A model generated the notes under the pieces. It saw only the letters and a program-made list of their open reading frames with translations, did no database searches and had not been told where the DNA came from. Of a stretch of DNA of 64,000 bases, positions 53,868 through 62,655 are shown in pieces. The translations under genes and the position numbers were made by a program. The DNA is taken from contig NZ_JAGBLU010000091.1 in the NCBI RefSeq assembly GCF_017635265.1, positions 151,857 through 215,856 on the forward strand, in the 5' to 3' direction. Origin of the DNA: Butyrivibrio sp. GTDB lineage: Bacteria; Bacillota; Clostridia; Lachnospirales; Lachnospiraceae. Every line of letters begins with the position of its first letter. The stretch's first letter is position 1.

Positions 53868-56075
53868 ATGCAGATAAACATTAGTACAAAGATAACCGGT
53901 GATGTGGATAGCGTGCCGATACAAAAGGCAGTTAAGGCTTTTGAGAGGGATTTAAAAAACACATGTGAAAAAAATTCAGAATCCGGACTTGAGATCAGGC
54001 TGATTCGAACTAAGAAAACAGCAGAAAATGAAACAAATACCATGACTTCACCGGTAATACAAAAGTCAATTTCATATGACGCTTCAAAGGAAAGGTTCAT
54101 AGTTGATCGGAAGGACCATGAGCTGACGATTACTTCTGAAAGTGACTTTGGACTTATCTATGGTATTTATCATATCAGCAGAGAATTTCTTGGGGTTCAG
54201 AATTTCTGGTTTTGGAATGAGCAGGAGCTTTATAAACAACCTGAGCACGTAGTTCCTGATAACTATCACTACGAATCAAAACCTTCAAAAGTCAGATTCC
54301 GCGGCTGGTTTATAAATGATGAGGTCCTTTTTGACGGATGGAGAGAAAAGGTCGGCGAGAACTTCCCGTGGGAAATGGCCTTTGAAGCTCTCCTTCGCTG
54401 CGGCGGAAATATGACAATCCCCGGTACTGACCATAATTCTCACAGGTATAAAAAGCTTGCTGATGAGTATGGACTTTGGATCACCCATCATCATGCAGAG
54501 CCCTTGGGAGCCCAGATGTTTGCGCGAGCTTATCCTGATCTGGAGGCGAGTTTTAATAAACATCCGGATCTTTTTAGGGGGCTTTGGCAGCAGGCGATTG
54601 AGGACCAAAAGAACTGTAAAGTGGTGTGGAATCTTGGCTTTAGAGGTCAGGGAGACAGGCCATTCTGGGCTGATGATCCAACCTACGATACACCTGAAGC
54701 TCGCGGCAAGCTCATGAGCGAGCTTATCCTTGAGCAGTACAATCTGGTAAAAGAGTCAGATAAGGATGCAGTTTGCTGTACAAACCTTTATGGTGAAACC
54801 ATGGAGCTCTACAAGGATGGATACCTGACTTTCCCAAGTGACGTAATAAAGATCTGGGCAGATAACGGTTTTGGTAAGATGGTTTCAAGAAGACAGAACA
54901 ACCATAATCCAAGGGTTTATGCTCTGCCTCATGAAGGGGATAACAGTGCTCATGGAATCTATTACCATGCATCTTTCTATGACCTTCAGGCAGCAGCCAT
55001 GATGACCATGCTTCCCAATGCTCCTGAATTTGTGGTAAAAGAGCTTACTGATGTCTATGCCCATGGCGCAGATGATTTTTGGATAATTAACTGTTCCAAT
55101 ATTAAGCCCCATACTTATTATCTGGATTTGATAGCCAAAATGTGGAGTGCTTGCGATGAGAGTAATTCTGATTGTAATAGCAGAGAGAGCTTAAATGCGC
55201 AGGAATATGGGATTGAACATCTTCATGACTATGTGAGAAAATATTATGGCAGTATCACCACGCCTGACTTTATTTCAAGGATAGAAGATGCCTATAAAGC
55301 ATGGCCTGATTATACTCCCAAGTACGGTCCTAATGATGATGATCACGCAGGAGAGCAGTTCAGCAACCATGGATCAAGGATTCTTGCCTGCGGTTTTATC
55401 AGCAATTTTGACAAGTTTGAGCCTTCAAAGACCGGAGCACTTCCGGAACTTAATTGGATTTGTGCAAAGGATACACTTTTAGAACAGACAAAGTGGCATG
55501 AAGAAAAATATAAAGAAGCTCTTGAGGGATACACTAAATACCTTGAAGAATGCAATAACATTAAAGAAGAACTGATGGCAAAAGGCGAAAATAAGGCAGC
55601 AGAAGTATTGGACAATAATCTGATATGCCAGGTTCAATACCACTACTATAGCTATCTCGGAGCATATCATATTTGCAGAGCTATTATTACCTGTCTTGAT
55701 GACAGGACAGAAGGCGGCAAATTCATAGATGTACTGGAGGAAGGTTCTAACGGGAAACAGGTTGACTTTCTAACTGCATTTTATGAGGCTGGTCTTGCCA
55801 AAAAAGCGTTTTTTGAAGGCTATAATGTGATGCGAAGCCACGAGCATGATATCTGGGAAGGATTTTATGAAAATGACTGTGAAGCAGATATCAGACAGTC
55901 AGGATTTGTTGCAGCAAGTCTTATGTCATATCTCAGGACATTAGGAGATGGACCGCATTTTTATAAGTGGCAGCGCAAGTTCCAGAAAGAATCCGGAGGA
56001 GAAAAAGTACATCTGATCCTCAGAATCAAGGCTCACCTTGATGATGATGAACTTTGGAATCTGATGACACAGTAA
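53868..56075 (+). CDS. GH115-family enzyme, xylan alpha-1,2-glucuronidase-like
   Basis: GH115 enzymes remove glucuronic acid from internal positions of xylan, complementing GH67, which needs terminal ones. This 735-residue protein shows a small N-terminal alpha/beta domain with GLIYGIYHISREFLGV (about 105), WFINDEVLFDGW (about 150), ITHHHAEPLGAQMF (about 205), and WNLGFRGQGDRPFW (about 265), all in the GH115 order. It is shorter than typical members (800-950), lacking part of the C-terminal beta domain. No signal peptide. It is the last gene of the locus; its terminator hairpin overlaps the end of convergent dnaE. Confidence 0.82.
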   Translation: MQINISTKITGDVDSVPIQKAVKAFERDLKNTCEKNSESGLEIRLIRTKKTAENETNTMTSPVIQKSISYDASKERFIVDRKDHELTITSESDFGLIYGIYHISREFLGVQNFWFWNEQELYKQPEHVVPDNYHYESKPSKVRFRGWFINDEVLFDGWREKVGENFPWEMAFEALLRCGGNMTIPGTDHNSHRYKKLADEYGLWITHHHAEPLGAQMFARAYPDLEASFNKHPDLFRGLWQQAIEDQKNCKVVWNLGFRGQGDRPFWADDPTYDTPEARGKLMSELILEQYNLVKESDKDAVCCTNLYGETMELYKDGYLTFPSDVIKIWADNGFGKMVSRRQNNHNPRVYALPHEGDNSAHGIYYHASFYDLQAAAMMTMLPNAPEFVVKELTDVYAHGADDFWIINCSNIKPHTYYLDLIAKMWSACDESNSDCNSRESLNAQEYGIEHLHDYVRKYYGSITTPDFISRIEDAYKAWPDYTPKYGPNDDDHAGEQFSNHGSRILACGFISNFDKFEPSKTGALPELNWICAKDTLLEQTKWHEEKYKEALEGYTKYLEECNNIKEELMAKGENKAAEVLDNNLICQVQYHYYSYLGAYHICRAIITCLDDRTEGGKFIDVLEEGSNGKQVDFLTAFYEAGLAKKAFFEGYNVMRSHEHDIWEGFYENDCEADIRQSGFVAASLMSYLRTLGDGPHFYKWQRKFQKESGGEKVHLILRIKAHLDDDELWNLMTQ

Positions 56076-56109
56076 CTAAATTACTCAAAAACATACATTG
56101 AATAAATGA

Positions 56110-56149
56110 AACGTTCAGGCTGTATCAAACAACCTGAACGTTTTCTTTT
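56110..56149. terminator. Terminator shared by GH115 gene and convergent dnaE, overlapping dnaE coding end
   Basis: AACGTTCAGG (56110-56119) pairs with CCTGAACGTT (56133-56142), followed on the plus strand by TTCTTTTC. The right arm is made of the last codons of dnaE, so the plus-strand terminator lies partly inside that gene. Confidence 0.75.
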
Positions 56150-59100
56150 CCAAATGCATCTGATAGCGCATCAATCATATTCTTATCTGCCTTTATGGTG
56201 TATCCTTTTCCAAGCTTTTTAACCTGCTTGGTTTCTGTGAGATATACGGTAACGTCATCCTTGCCATCACTTTCTGACAGCATTGAAAAGAGTTTGCCCT
56301 CGTTAATGCTGTACTCATCCAGATTGGCAAATCTTATCCATACTGTTCTCGGAATTTCTTCAAACATGGTGATTTTGCTGGCAATAAGCTTGGCATCGCG
56401 GTCTTCTTCTACAGAAACCCTGCCTTCAATGAAGACTTTTGAATCAGCATTAAGACGGGGGGCGTTAGCCTCGTATGTCTTGGGGAAAACTATCACTTCA
56501 ACACTTCCGACCATATCTTCCAAAGTAATAAAAGCCATTACCTGATCATTTTTAGTGTACTTTATTTTTTTATCACTGATGATTCCCCCGATTTTGGCAG
56601 TAGTATTGTCCTTTACAACGGGAATGCCACTTTCATCATCAAGATAAAAATCTGTTGTGGTGTTAGTGATATTCTTTTTCCACATTCCGGCGTACTCTTC
56701 AAGAGGGTGGCCTGAAACATAGATTCCAAGGACCTCTTTTTCAAATTCCAAAAGAAGCTCACGAGGGAATTCCCCCACATTTGGAAGAGGCACTTCGTAC
56801 TGCTTTTTCTCGGTTTCTCCTGCAAGATCAAACAGGGACATCTGACCTGCCATTGAGTTCCTTCCGCTGTTATGAAGCTGATCCATTATCTGAACATAGA
56901 CAGTCATGAGCTGTTTTCTGGTTCCCTCGAAACAGTCAAAGGCTCCGGCTTTTATGAAGTTTTCAATAGCTCTTTTGTTAACATCACTTTCTCTTCCCTG
57001 CATTCTTGTGAGGAAATCGTTGATGTTCTTAAATTTGCCTCTTAGCTCACGCTCTCTTACAATAGCGGAAATAACAGGTCTTCCGACACCTTTTATGGCT
57101 GTGAGGGCATATCTTATGGCCTTTTTACCATCATGTCCGGTAACAGAAAAACCTGAATAACCTTCGTTAATGTCAGGTGGTAAAAGAGTTATTCCCATGT
57201 TTCTGCAGCTCATGATATAACCCGATACTTTTCCGGGGTTATCTATAACTGAAGTCATGAGGGCAGCCATGAACTCTACCGGGTAATAGTTTTTCAGCCA
57301 TGCGGTCTGAAGGGCAACTACAGCGTAGCAAGCTGCATGGGATTTGTTAAAAGCGTACTTGGCAAAGTCCATCATGGAATCGTAAATGGCATTGGCAACT
57401 TCGGGAGATATGCCTTTTGAGGCGCATCCGGGGACGTTTTCATCAGGGTTACCGTTAACGAAGTTAGCTCTTTCCACTTCCATGACATGCTGCTTCTTTT
57501 TACTCATGGCACGTCTTACAAGGTCAGCACGTCCGAGAGTATAACCACCAAGCTGCTGTACTATCTGCATAACCTGCTCCTGATAGACAATGCAGCCATA
57601 GGTTGGTTTTAAGATCGGTTCAAGTTCAGGAGTCTGATAGCTGATGGATGCAGCGTCATTTTTTCCTGATATGTATTTAGGAATAAAGTCCATAGGACCC
57701 GGACGATAAAGCGATATTCCGGCAATGATGTCTTCAAGAGACTGAGGCTTAAGTTCTTTCATGAAGGCCTGCATACCTCCGGATTCAAGCTGGAATATAC
57801 CATCGCACTTGCCACTTCCTATAAGAGAAAGGACATTTGGATCGTTGTAATCAATATTATCTATATCAATGAAATTCGGGTCACCTTTTTTGGCACCTAT
57901 GGAATTGTTGGCAAAACGCACGGCATCCTTGATAACAGTAAGGGTGCGAAGTCCCAAAAAGTCCATTTTCAGCAGTCCAAGCTCTTCTATGGTAGTCATG
58001 GTGAACTGAGTAGTTATATTTCCCTCGGCTGAGCGTGACAAAGGAACGAGGTCTTCGGCAGGAGCCTGACAGATAACAACGCCCGCAGCATGAATTGAAG
58101 TGTGCCTTGGTAAGCCTTCAAGTTTTTTACACATGTCTATGAGCTTGTGAACCGTCTCATCAGTTTCGTACTGGGTGCGCAGCTCCGGATTCATGGAGAG
58201 AGCTTTTTCAAGAGTGATGTTAAGCTCATTGGGAATCATTTTGGCAATCTGGTCTCCATAGCTGTACGGAAGATCCATGACTCTCGCCACATCTCTTATG
58301 ACACCCTTGGCAGCAAGGGTACCGAAAGTGATGATCTGAACGACCTTGTCAGCACCATATTTTTCAGTAACATAATCAATGACATCCTGTCTGCGCTCGT
58401 ACTCGAAATCCACGTCTATATCAGGCATGGATACACGTTCCGGATTAAGGAATCTTTCAAAGAGAAGATCATACTTAATAGGGTCAATGTTGGTTATGTG
58501 CATGCAGTAGGAAACAATACTTCCGGCAGCAGAACCTCTTCCCGGACCAACAGCAATATCGTGCTCGCGGCAGTAGTTGTTGTAGTCCCATACAATAAGG
58601 AAGTAATCAACATAACCCATGCGCTTAATGACGCCAAGCTCATAGTCAAGCTTCTCCTTAAGAGTTCCGTCATCATCAGGGTATCTTTCGTGAAGCCCGT
58701 CGATGCAGAGCTTATTGAGATAAGTCCACGAATCGTATCCTTCCGGTACTTCGAAATGTGGGAGCTTTGTGACACCAAACTCGATTTCCACATGGCACCT
58801 GTCAGCGATTTTCTGCGTGTTATCAAGCGCCTCTTGTGCATATGGGAAAAGAGCTCTCATTTCATCTTCGCTTTTTACGTAATACTGCCCACCCTCATAG
58901 CGCAGTCTGTCTTCATCAGAAACTTTTTTACCGGTCTGGATGCACAAAAGAAGGTCATGTGCCTCAGCATCATCAGCATAAGTGTAGTGGCAGTCGTTGG
59001 TTGCAACAAGTGGAATGTCAAGTTCATCTGACAGAGCCAAAAGAGTGTTGTTTACAATCCGCTGATTAGGAATACCATGATCTTGAAGCTCCAAAAAGAA

Positions 59101-59610
59101 ATTGCCGTGTCCGAATATTTTATTCATTCGGATAGCAGCTTCTTTTGCCTTGGCATTTTCACCTTTTATAATGTTCCTGGGAATTTCACCGGCAAGGCAG
59201 GCACTAAGGGCAATTATACCCTCGTGATATTGCTCCAAAAGCTCCATATCGACACGGGGCTTGTAGTAGTAACCTTCAGTAAAACCGCGGCTTACAATGT
59301 GCGAAAGGTTGGCATAGCCTACATTGTTCTCGGCTAAAAGAACTAAATGGTAGTATCTGTCATCGGTTGCTGTAGCTTCCTTATCAAAACGTGACGAAGG
59401 AGCCACATACACTTCGCATCCGATTACAGGATTTATTCCTGCTTCCCGGCACGCTTTATAAAAGTCAATAACGCCGTACATTACACCGTGATCGGTAATG
59501 GCGCCGGCTGTCATGCCGAGACTTTTAAGCCTGTTTACATATTCTTTTATTTTGTTAGAACCGTCCAAAAGGCTGTACTCTGTATGGACGTGAAGATGCG
59601 TAAAAGCCAT
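56125..59610 (-). CDS. dnaE: DNA polymerase III alpha subunit
   Basis: DnaE-type replicative polymerase subunit, 1161 residues. The start chosen is ATG at 59610 (MAFTHLHVHTEYSLLDG) with GAGGG upstream; a longer frame would use TTG at 59622. An N-terminal PHP domain (HLHVHTEYS, AITDHGVMYG), the palm with PDIDVDFEYERR, the finger region with GLPRHTSIHAAGVVI, tandem HhH region and an OB-fold at about 990-1075 (KIGGIISDKKIKYTKNDQVM) are all in the usual order. Firmicutes also carry PolC, so this is probably the second replicative polymerase. Convergent with the GH115 gene. Confidence 0.96.
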   Translation of the reverse strand: MAFTHLHVHTEYSLLDGSNKIKEYVNRLKSLGMTAGAITDHGVMYGVIDFYKACREAGINPVIGCEVYVAPSSRFDKEATATDDRYYHLVLLAENNVGYANLSHIVSRGFTEGYYYKPRVDMELLEQYHEGIIALSACLAGEIPRNIIKGENAKAKEAAIRMNKIFGHGNFFLELQDHGIPNQRIVNNTLLALSDELDIPLVATNDCHYTYADDAEAHDLLLCIQTGKKVSDEDRLRYEGGQYYVKSEDEMRALFPYAQEALDNTQKIADRCHVEIEFGVTKLPHFEVPEGYDSWTYLNKLCIDGLHERYPDDDGTLKEKLDYELGVIKRMGYVDYFLIVWDYNNYCREHDIAVGPGRGSAAGSIVSYCMHITNIDPIKYDLLFERFLNPERVSMPDIDVDFEYERRQDVIDYVTEKYGADKVVQIITFGTLAAKGVIRDVARVMDLPYSYGDQIAKMIPNELNITLEKALSMNPELRTQYETDETVHKLIDMCKKLEGLPRHTSIHAAGVVICQAPAEDLVPLSRSAEGNITTQFTMTTIEELGLLKMDFLGLRTLTVIKDAVRFANNSIGAKKGDPNFIDIDNIDYNDPNVLSLIGSGKCDGIFQLESGGMQAFMKELKPQSLEDIIAGISLYRPGPMDFIPKYISGKNDAASISYQTPELEPILKPTYGCIVYQEQVMQIVQQLGGYTLGRADLVRRAMSKKKQHVMEVERANFVNGNPDENVPGCASKGISPEVANAIYDSMMDFAKYAFNKSHAACYAVVALQTAWLKNYYPVEFMAALMTSVIDNPGKVSGYIMSCRNMGITLLPPDINEGYSGFSVTGHDGKKAIRYALTAIKGVGRPVISAIVRERELRGKFKNINDFLTRMQGRESDVNKRAIENFIKAGAFDCFEGTRKQLMTVYVQIMDQLHNSGRNSMAGQMSLFDLAGETEKKQYEVPLPNVGEFPRELLLEFEKEVLGIYVSGHPLEEYAGMWKKNITNTTTDFYLDDESGIPVVKDNTTAKIGGIISDKKIKYTKNDQVMAFITLEDMVGSVEVIVFPKTYEANAPRLNADSKVFIEGRVSVEEDRDAKLIASKITMFEEIPRTVWIRFANLDEYSINEGKLFSMLSESDGKDDVTVYLTETKQVKKLGKGYTIKADKNMIDALSDAFGKENVQVV

Positions 59611-59735
59611 ATTTTCCCTCAACTAAATTAATTATTTTAAAATTATACATCATAGGCTTTAAACATCCAATACCGGGTATGAAGCAGACAATTTGATAAA
59701 AAAATTAGTTAAAATGTTAAAAAAAATTGAAATAA

Positions 59736-59776
59736 GAAACGTTTCCATTGCAGATTTAAATTAATTGCGATAATAT
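59736..59776 (+). promoter_or_regulatory. pfkA promoter with palindromic operator
   Basis: TTGCAG (59748-59753), 17-bp spacer and TAATAT (59771-59776) form a good sigma-A promoter. Just upstream, GAAACGTTTC (59736-59745) is a perfect palindrome with central CG and resembles a half-matching cre or LacI-type operator. Confidence 0.6.
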
Positions 59777-59842
59777 ATTCTAGAAAAAATGTCATAAATT
59801 TATCAATGAATTTTAGTTAGGGTTAGGAATCGAGGAAAGCAT

Positions 59843-60811
59843 ATGGCAAAGCAGATAAAAACAATCGGCGTATTAACAAGTGGTGGTGATGCACCAGGAA
59901 TGAATGCTGCAATCAGAGCAGTTGTTCGTAAGTCTTTAGCTAATGGTCTTAAGGTTAAGGGTATTAAAAAAGGATATATGGGTCTTCTCAATGAAGAGAT
60001 CATTGATATGGACAGAAGAAGTGTATCCGATATTATCCAGAGAGGTGGAACAATTCTTGGAACAGCTCGTTGCATGGAATTTACAACACCGGAAGGTCAG
60101 GCTAAGGGAGCTGAGATTTGCCGTAAGCATGGAATAGATGGCGTTATTGTTATTGGCGGTGACGGTTCATACAGAGGAGCTCAGAAGCTGTCACAGCAGG
60201 GAATCAACACAGTAGGTATTCCCGGAACAATCGACCTTGATATCTCCTGTACAGATTATACAATCGGATTCGATACAGCTATCAACACAGCTATGGAAGC
60301 TATCGACAAAATCCGTGATACATCTTCTTCCCATGAGCGAGTTAGTATCGTAGAAGTTATGGGACGTCACGCCGGCTACATTGCACTTTGGTGCTCAATC
60401 GCCAACGGTGCAGATGATATTCTTCTTCCTGAAAAATATGATTACAATGAGCAGCGTATCATTGATAACATTATTGATAACCGTAAAAAAGGCAAGACAC
60501 ACCACATCATAGTAAACGCTGAAGGTATTGGACATTCAACATCAATGGCTCGTAGAATTGAGGCTGCAACAGGTCTTGAGACAAGAGCATCAATTCTTGG
60601 TTACATGCAGCGTGGTGGTAGCCCGACATGTAAGGATCGTGTATATGCTTCAATGATGGGATGTTATGCAGCAGATATTCTTGCAGCAGGCAAGACAAAC
60701 AGAGTAGTTGGCTATCGCAACGGACAGTTTGTTGACTACGATATCGATGAAGCTCTTGCTATGAAAAAGAATATCAACGAGTACATGTACGAAATCGCAC
60801 GTATTCTTTAA
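59843..60811 (+). CDS. pfkA: ATP-dependent 6-phosphofructokinase
   Basis: PfkA phosphorylates fructose 6-phosphate, committing sugar to glycolysis. The 322-residue protein has TSGGDAPGMNAAIRAVVRKS (12-31), GGDGSYRGA (106-114), whose Gly at the nucleotide site indicates ATP rather than pyrophosphate, and catalytic GTIDLD with Asp131 and Asp133. The usual sequence is GTIDND; the Leu132 replaces Asn, as I recall for related Clostridia. Start ATG follows GAGGAAAG. Single gene with its own promoter and terminator. Confidence 0.96.
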   Translation: MAKQIKTIGVLTSGGDAPGMNAAIRAVVRKSLANGLKVKGIKKGYMGLLNEEIIDMDRRSVSDIIQRGGTILGTARCMEFTTPEGQAKGAEICRKHGIDGVIVIGGDGSYRGAQKLSQQGINTVGIPGTIDLDISCTDYTIGFDTAINTAMEAIDKIRDTSSSHERVSIVEVMGRHAGYIALWCSIANGADDILLPEKYDYNEQRIIDNIIDNRKKGKTHHIIVNAEGIGHSTSMARRIEAATGLETRASILGYMQRGGSPTCKDRVYASMMGCYAADILAAGKTNRVVGYRNGQFVDYDIDEALAMKKNINEYMYEIARIL

Positions 60812-60837
60812 TTACATATTTGATGAAAAAATGATTC

Positions 60838-60869
60838 AACGGCGGATTTTTTATATCCGCCGTTTTTTT
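60838..60869 (+). terminator. Rho-independent terminator after pfkA
   Basis: AACGGCGGAT (60838-60847) pairs perfectly with ATCCGCCGTT (60855-60864), followed by TTTTT. Confidence 0.92.
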
Positions 60870-60932
60870 ATCCTTTGTTTGTTGTGTTATACTATATACA
60901 CTAACCGGGTATATGGAATAAGAGGAAAGATA

Positions 60933-61736
60933 ATGATAACAAGTACTAATAACGATAGAGTAAAACAGGTAGTGGCTTATGTGCAAAAGAGCAAGGCCCG
61001 CAAGGACGGAGACGTATTTGTCATTGAGGGTATGAAAATGCTCAGAGAGGCTCCTGTTCTTCAGGTAAGAGAAGTGTATGTAACGCAGAGATTTCTTGAT
61101 AAAGCCACTGAGGAAGATAAAGAGATTCTTTGGAGATATGGTGCAGAGGAAGTGGCAGATGATGTCATGAAAAAGATGGCAGACACTCAGACACCTCAGG
61201 GAGTTCTGGCGGTGGTTTCCCAGTACCATTATTCAGAAGAGGAAGTTTTGAAAGGGTATAATAAAGATGATGAAGGCGCAAAACCGCTCATCCTTATTCT
61301 TGAGAACATTCAGGATCCCGGAAACCTTGGAACAATGCTTCGTTCAGGTGAAGGAGCCGGTGTTACCGGAGTGATCCTCAGCAAAGGCTCGGCTGATATC
61401 TACAATCCAAAGGTCATCAGATCCACCATGGGCTCAATTTTCAGAATGCCTTTTATATATGTAGAAAGCCTTCCTGAAATGATAAAAAAACTTTCTGCAA
61501 ATGGTATCAATACTTATGCTGCGCATCTTAAAGGGAAAAAGAGCTATGATGAATTTGACTACACAAAGCCCACAGCTTTTTTGATTGGAAATGAAGGAAA
61601 CGGTCTTACAAAGGAAACAGCTGATGCTGCTACAGAATATATACTGATTCCCATGAAGGGCGAAGTTGAGTCTATGAATGCTGCTACATCTGCGGCGATA
61701 TTAACATTTGAAGCATCCAGACAAAGAAGGGGGTAA
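60933..61736 (+). CDS. SpoU/TrmH-family RNA 2'-O-methyltransferase
   Basis: A 267-residue SAM-dependent methylase for rRNA or tRNA. The ATG at 60933 (MITSTNNDRVKQVV) has AGAGGAAAG 6 bp upstream; a longer frame lacks a good site. An N-terminal substrate-binding domain (1-100) is followed by the SPOUT knot: ILENIQDPGNLGTMLRSGEG (motif 1), FLIGNEGNGL (motif 2) and IPMKGEVESMNAATSAAILT (motif 3). The C-terminal methylase motif with GEVESMNAA is typical of the RlmB/YsgA group; the target nucleotide is not readable from sequence. proC follows by 5 bp. Confidence 0.93.
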   Translation: MITSTNNDRVKQVVAYVQKSKARKDGDVFVIEGMKMLREAPVLQVREVYVTQRFLDKATEEDKEILWRYGAEEVADDVMKKMADTQTPQGVLAVVSQYHYSEEEVLKGYNKDDEGAKPLILILENIQDPGNLGTMLRSGEGAGVTGVILSKGSADIYNPKVIRSTMGSIFRMPFIYVESLPEMIKKLSANGINTYAAHLKGKKSYDEFDYTKPTAFLIGNEGNGLTKETADAATEYILIPMKGEVESMNAATSAAILTFEASRQRRG

Positions 61737-61741
61737 TAAAA

Positions 61742-62536
61742 ATGACAATAGGATTTATCGGACTTGGAAACATGGCAAAGGCTATGATCGGTGGAATACT
61801 GGCCAAGGGACTTATGGGACCCAATGAGATCATAGGAACAGCTGCAACTGAAACTACAAGAACTAAAGTTGCAGGTAAGTATGGAATTCAGATCAGAAGT
61901 TCCAATGAGGCAGTTGCCAAAGATGCAGACATAATCATACTGGCTGTTAAGCCGCAATATCTAAAGGTTGTTATTGCGGATATCATGGACTGTGTTGACG
62001 AGAACAAGATTGTTGTCAGCATTGCTGCAGGTAAAACCATAAACTGGCTTGCAAAAGAGTTTGAGAAACCGGTTAAGCTTATAAGAGTAATGCCGAACAC
62101 ACCGGCTCTTGTTTTGGAAGGGTGTTCAGCAGTCTGCAGAAATGACCTTGTAACAGACAATGATTTTCACTTTGTAATAGAGCTCCTTGAGAGTTTTGGT
62201 AAAGCCTATACTGTTCCTGAGTCAATGATGGATGTTGTGGTAGGAGTCAGCGGTTCATCTCCTGCTTATGTATTTCTTTTCATAGAAGCTATGGCAGATG
62301 CAGCCGTGGCAGGAGGAATGCCCAGAAAACAAGCCTATGAATTTGCTGCGCAGTCAGTTTTGGGAAGTGCCAAGATGGTTCTTGAGACCGGTAAACACCC
62401 GGGTGAACTCAAGGATATGGTATGCTCACCGTCAGGCACCACAATTGAAGCGGTACATGTTCTTGAAAAAGAGAGATTCAGAGGAACTGTAATGGATGCA
62501 GTTCAGGCATGTATTGAAAAAAGCCGCAAAATTTGA
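61742..62536 (+). CDS. proC: Pyrroline-5-carboxylate reductase
   Basis: ProC makes proline from pyrroline-5-carboxylate with NAD(P)H. The 264-residue protein begins MTIGFIGLGNMAKAMIGGIL, a Rossmann nucleotide site, and has VSIAAGKTI, RVMPNTPALV and the C-terminal motif SPSGTTIEAVHVLEKERFRG, which marks the active site. It sits 5 bp behind the methyltransferase gene, so they are co-transcribed. Its stop codon lies inside the -35 box of the next gene's promoter. Confidence 0.96.
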   Translation: MTIGFIGLGNMAKAMIGGILAKGLMGPNEIIGTAATETTRTKVAGKYGIQIRSSNEAVAKDADIIILAVKPQYLKVVIADIMDCVDENKIVVSIAAGKTINWLAKEFEKPVKLIRVMPNTPALVLEGCSAVCRNDLVTDNDFHFVIELLESFGKAYTVPESMMDVVVGVSGSSPAYVFLFIEAMADAAVAGGMPRKQAYEFAAQSVLGSAKMVLETGKHPGELKDMVCSPSGTTIEAVHVLEKERFRGTVMDAVQACIEKSRKI

Positions 62537-62561
62537 CAAAAAATCATATGTTTGTTAATAT
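62533..62561 (+). promoter_or_regulatory. Strong sigma-A promoter for wall-hydrolase gene
   Basis: TTGACA (62533-62538), a 17-bp spacer and TAATAT (62556-62561). The -35 overlaps the proC stop codon (62534-62536). Transcription should start near 62568. Confidence 0.85.
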
Positions 62562-62648
62562 CTCTTTCGGAGTGTTTTCGACTTGTTAACAAGTCGAAAT
62601 AATTTCGTAATATTTACCCGGCGTTCGTCAGGGTGATAAAGAGGAAAG
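62562..62648 (+). promoter_or_regulatory. Structured leader with perfect 24-bp palindrome and occluded ribosome site
   Basis: TTTCGACTTGTT (62576-62587) joins directly to AACAAGTCGAAA (62588-62599), a loopless perfect palindrome. CTCTTT (62562-62567) can pair with AAAGAG (62638-62643), which is part of the ribosome site AGAGGAAAG. Between them ACCC and GGGT (62616-62634) can pair. It may be an operator, an RNA switch, or both. Confidence 0.55.
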
Positions 62649-62655
62649 CAAGGAT

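Noticed and set aside
58147-59031. 294-codon open frame on the plus strand
   Set aside because: It is the antisense of dnaE, whose reading frame is complete and well conserved; no ribosome site supports the plus-strand frame.
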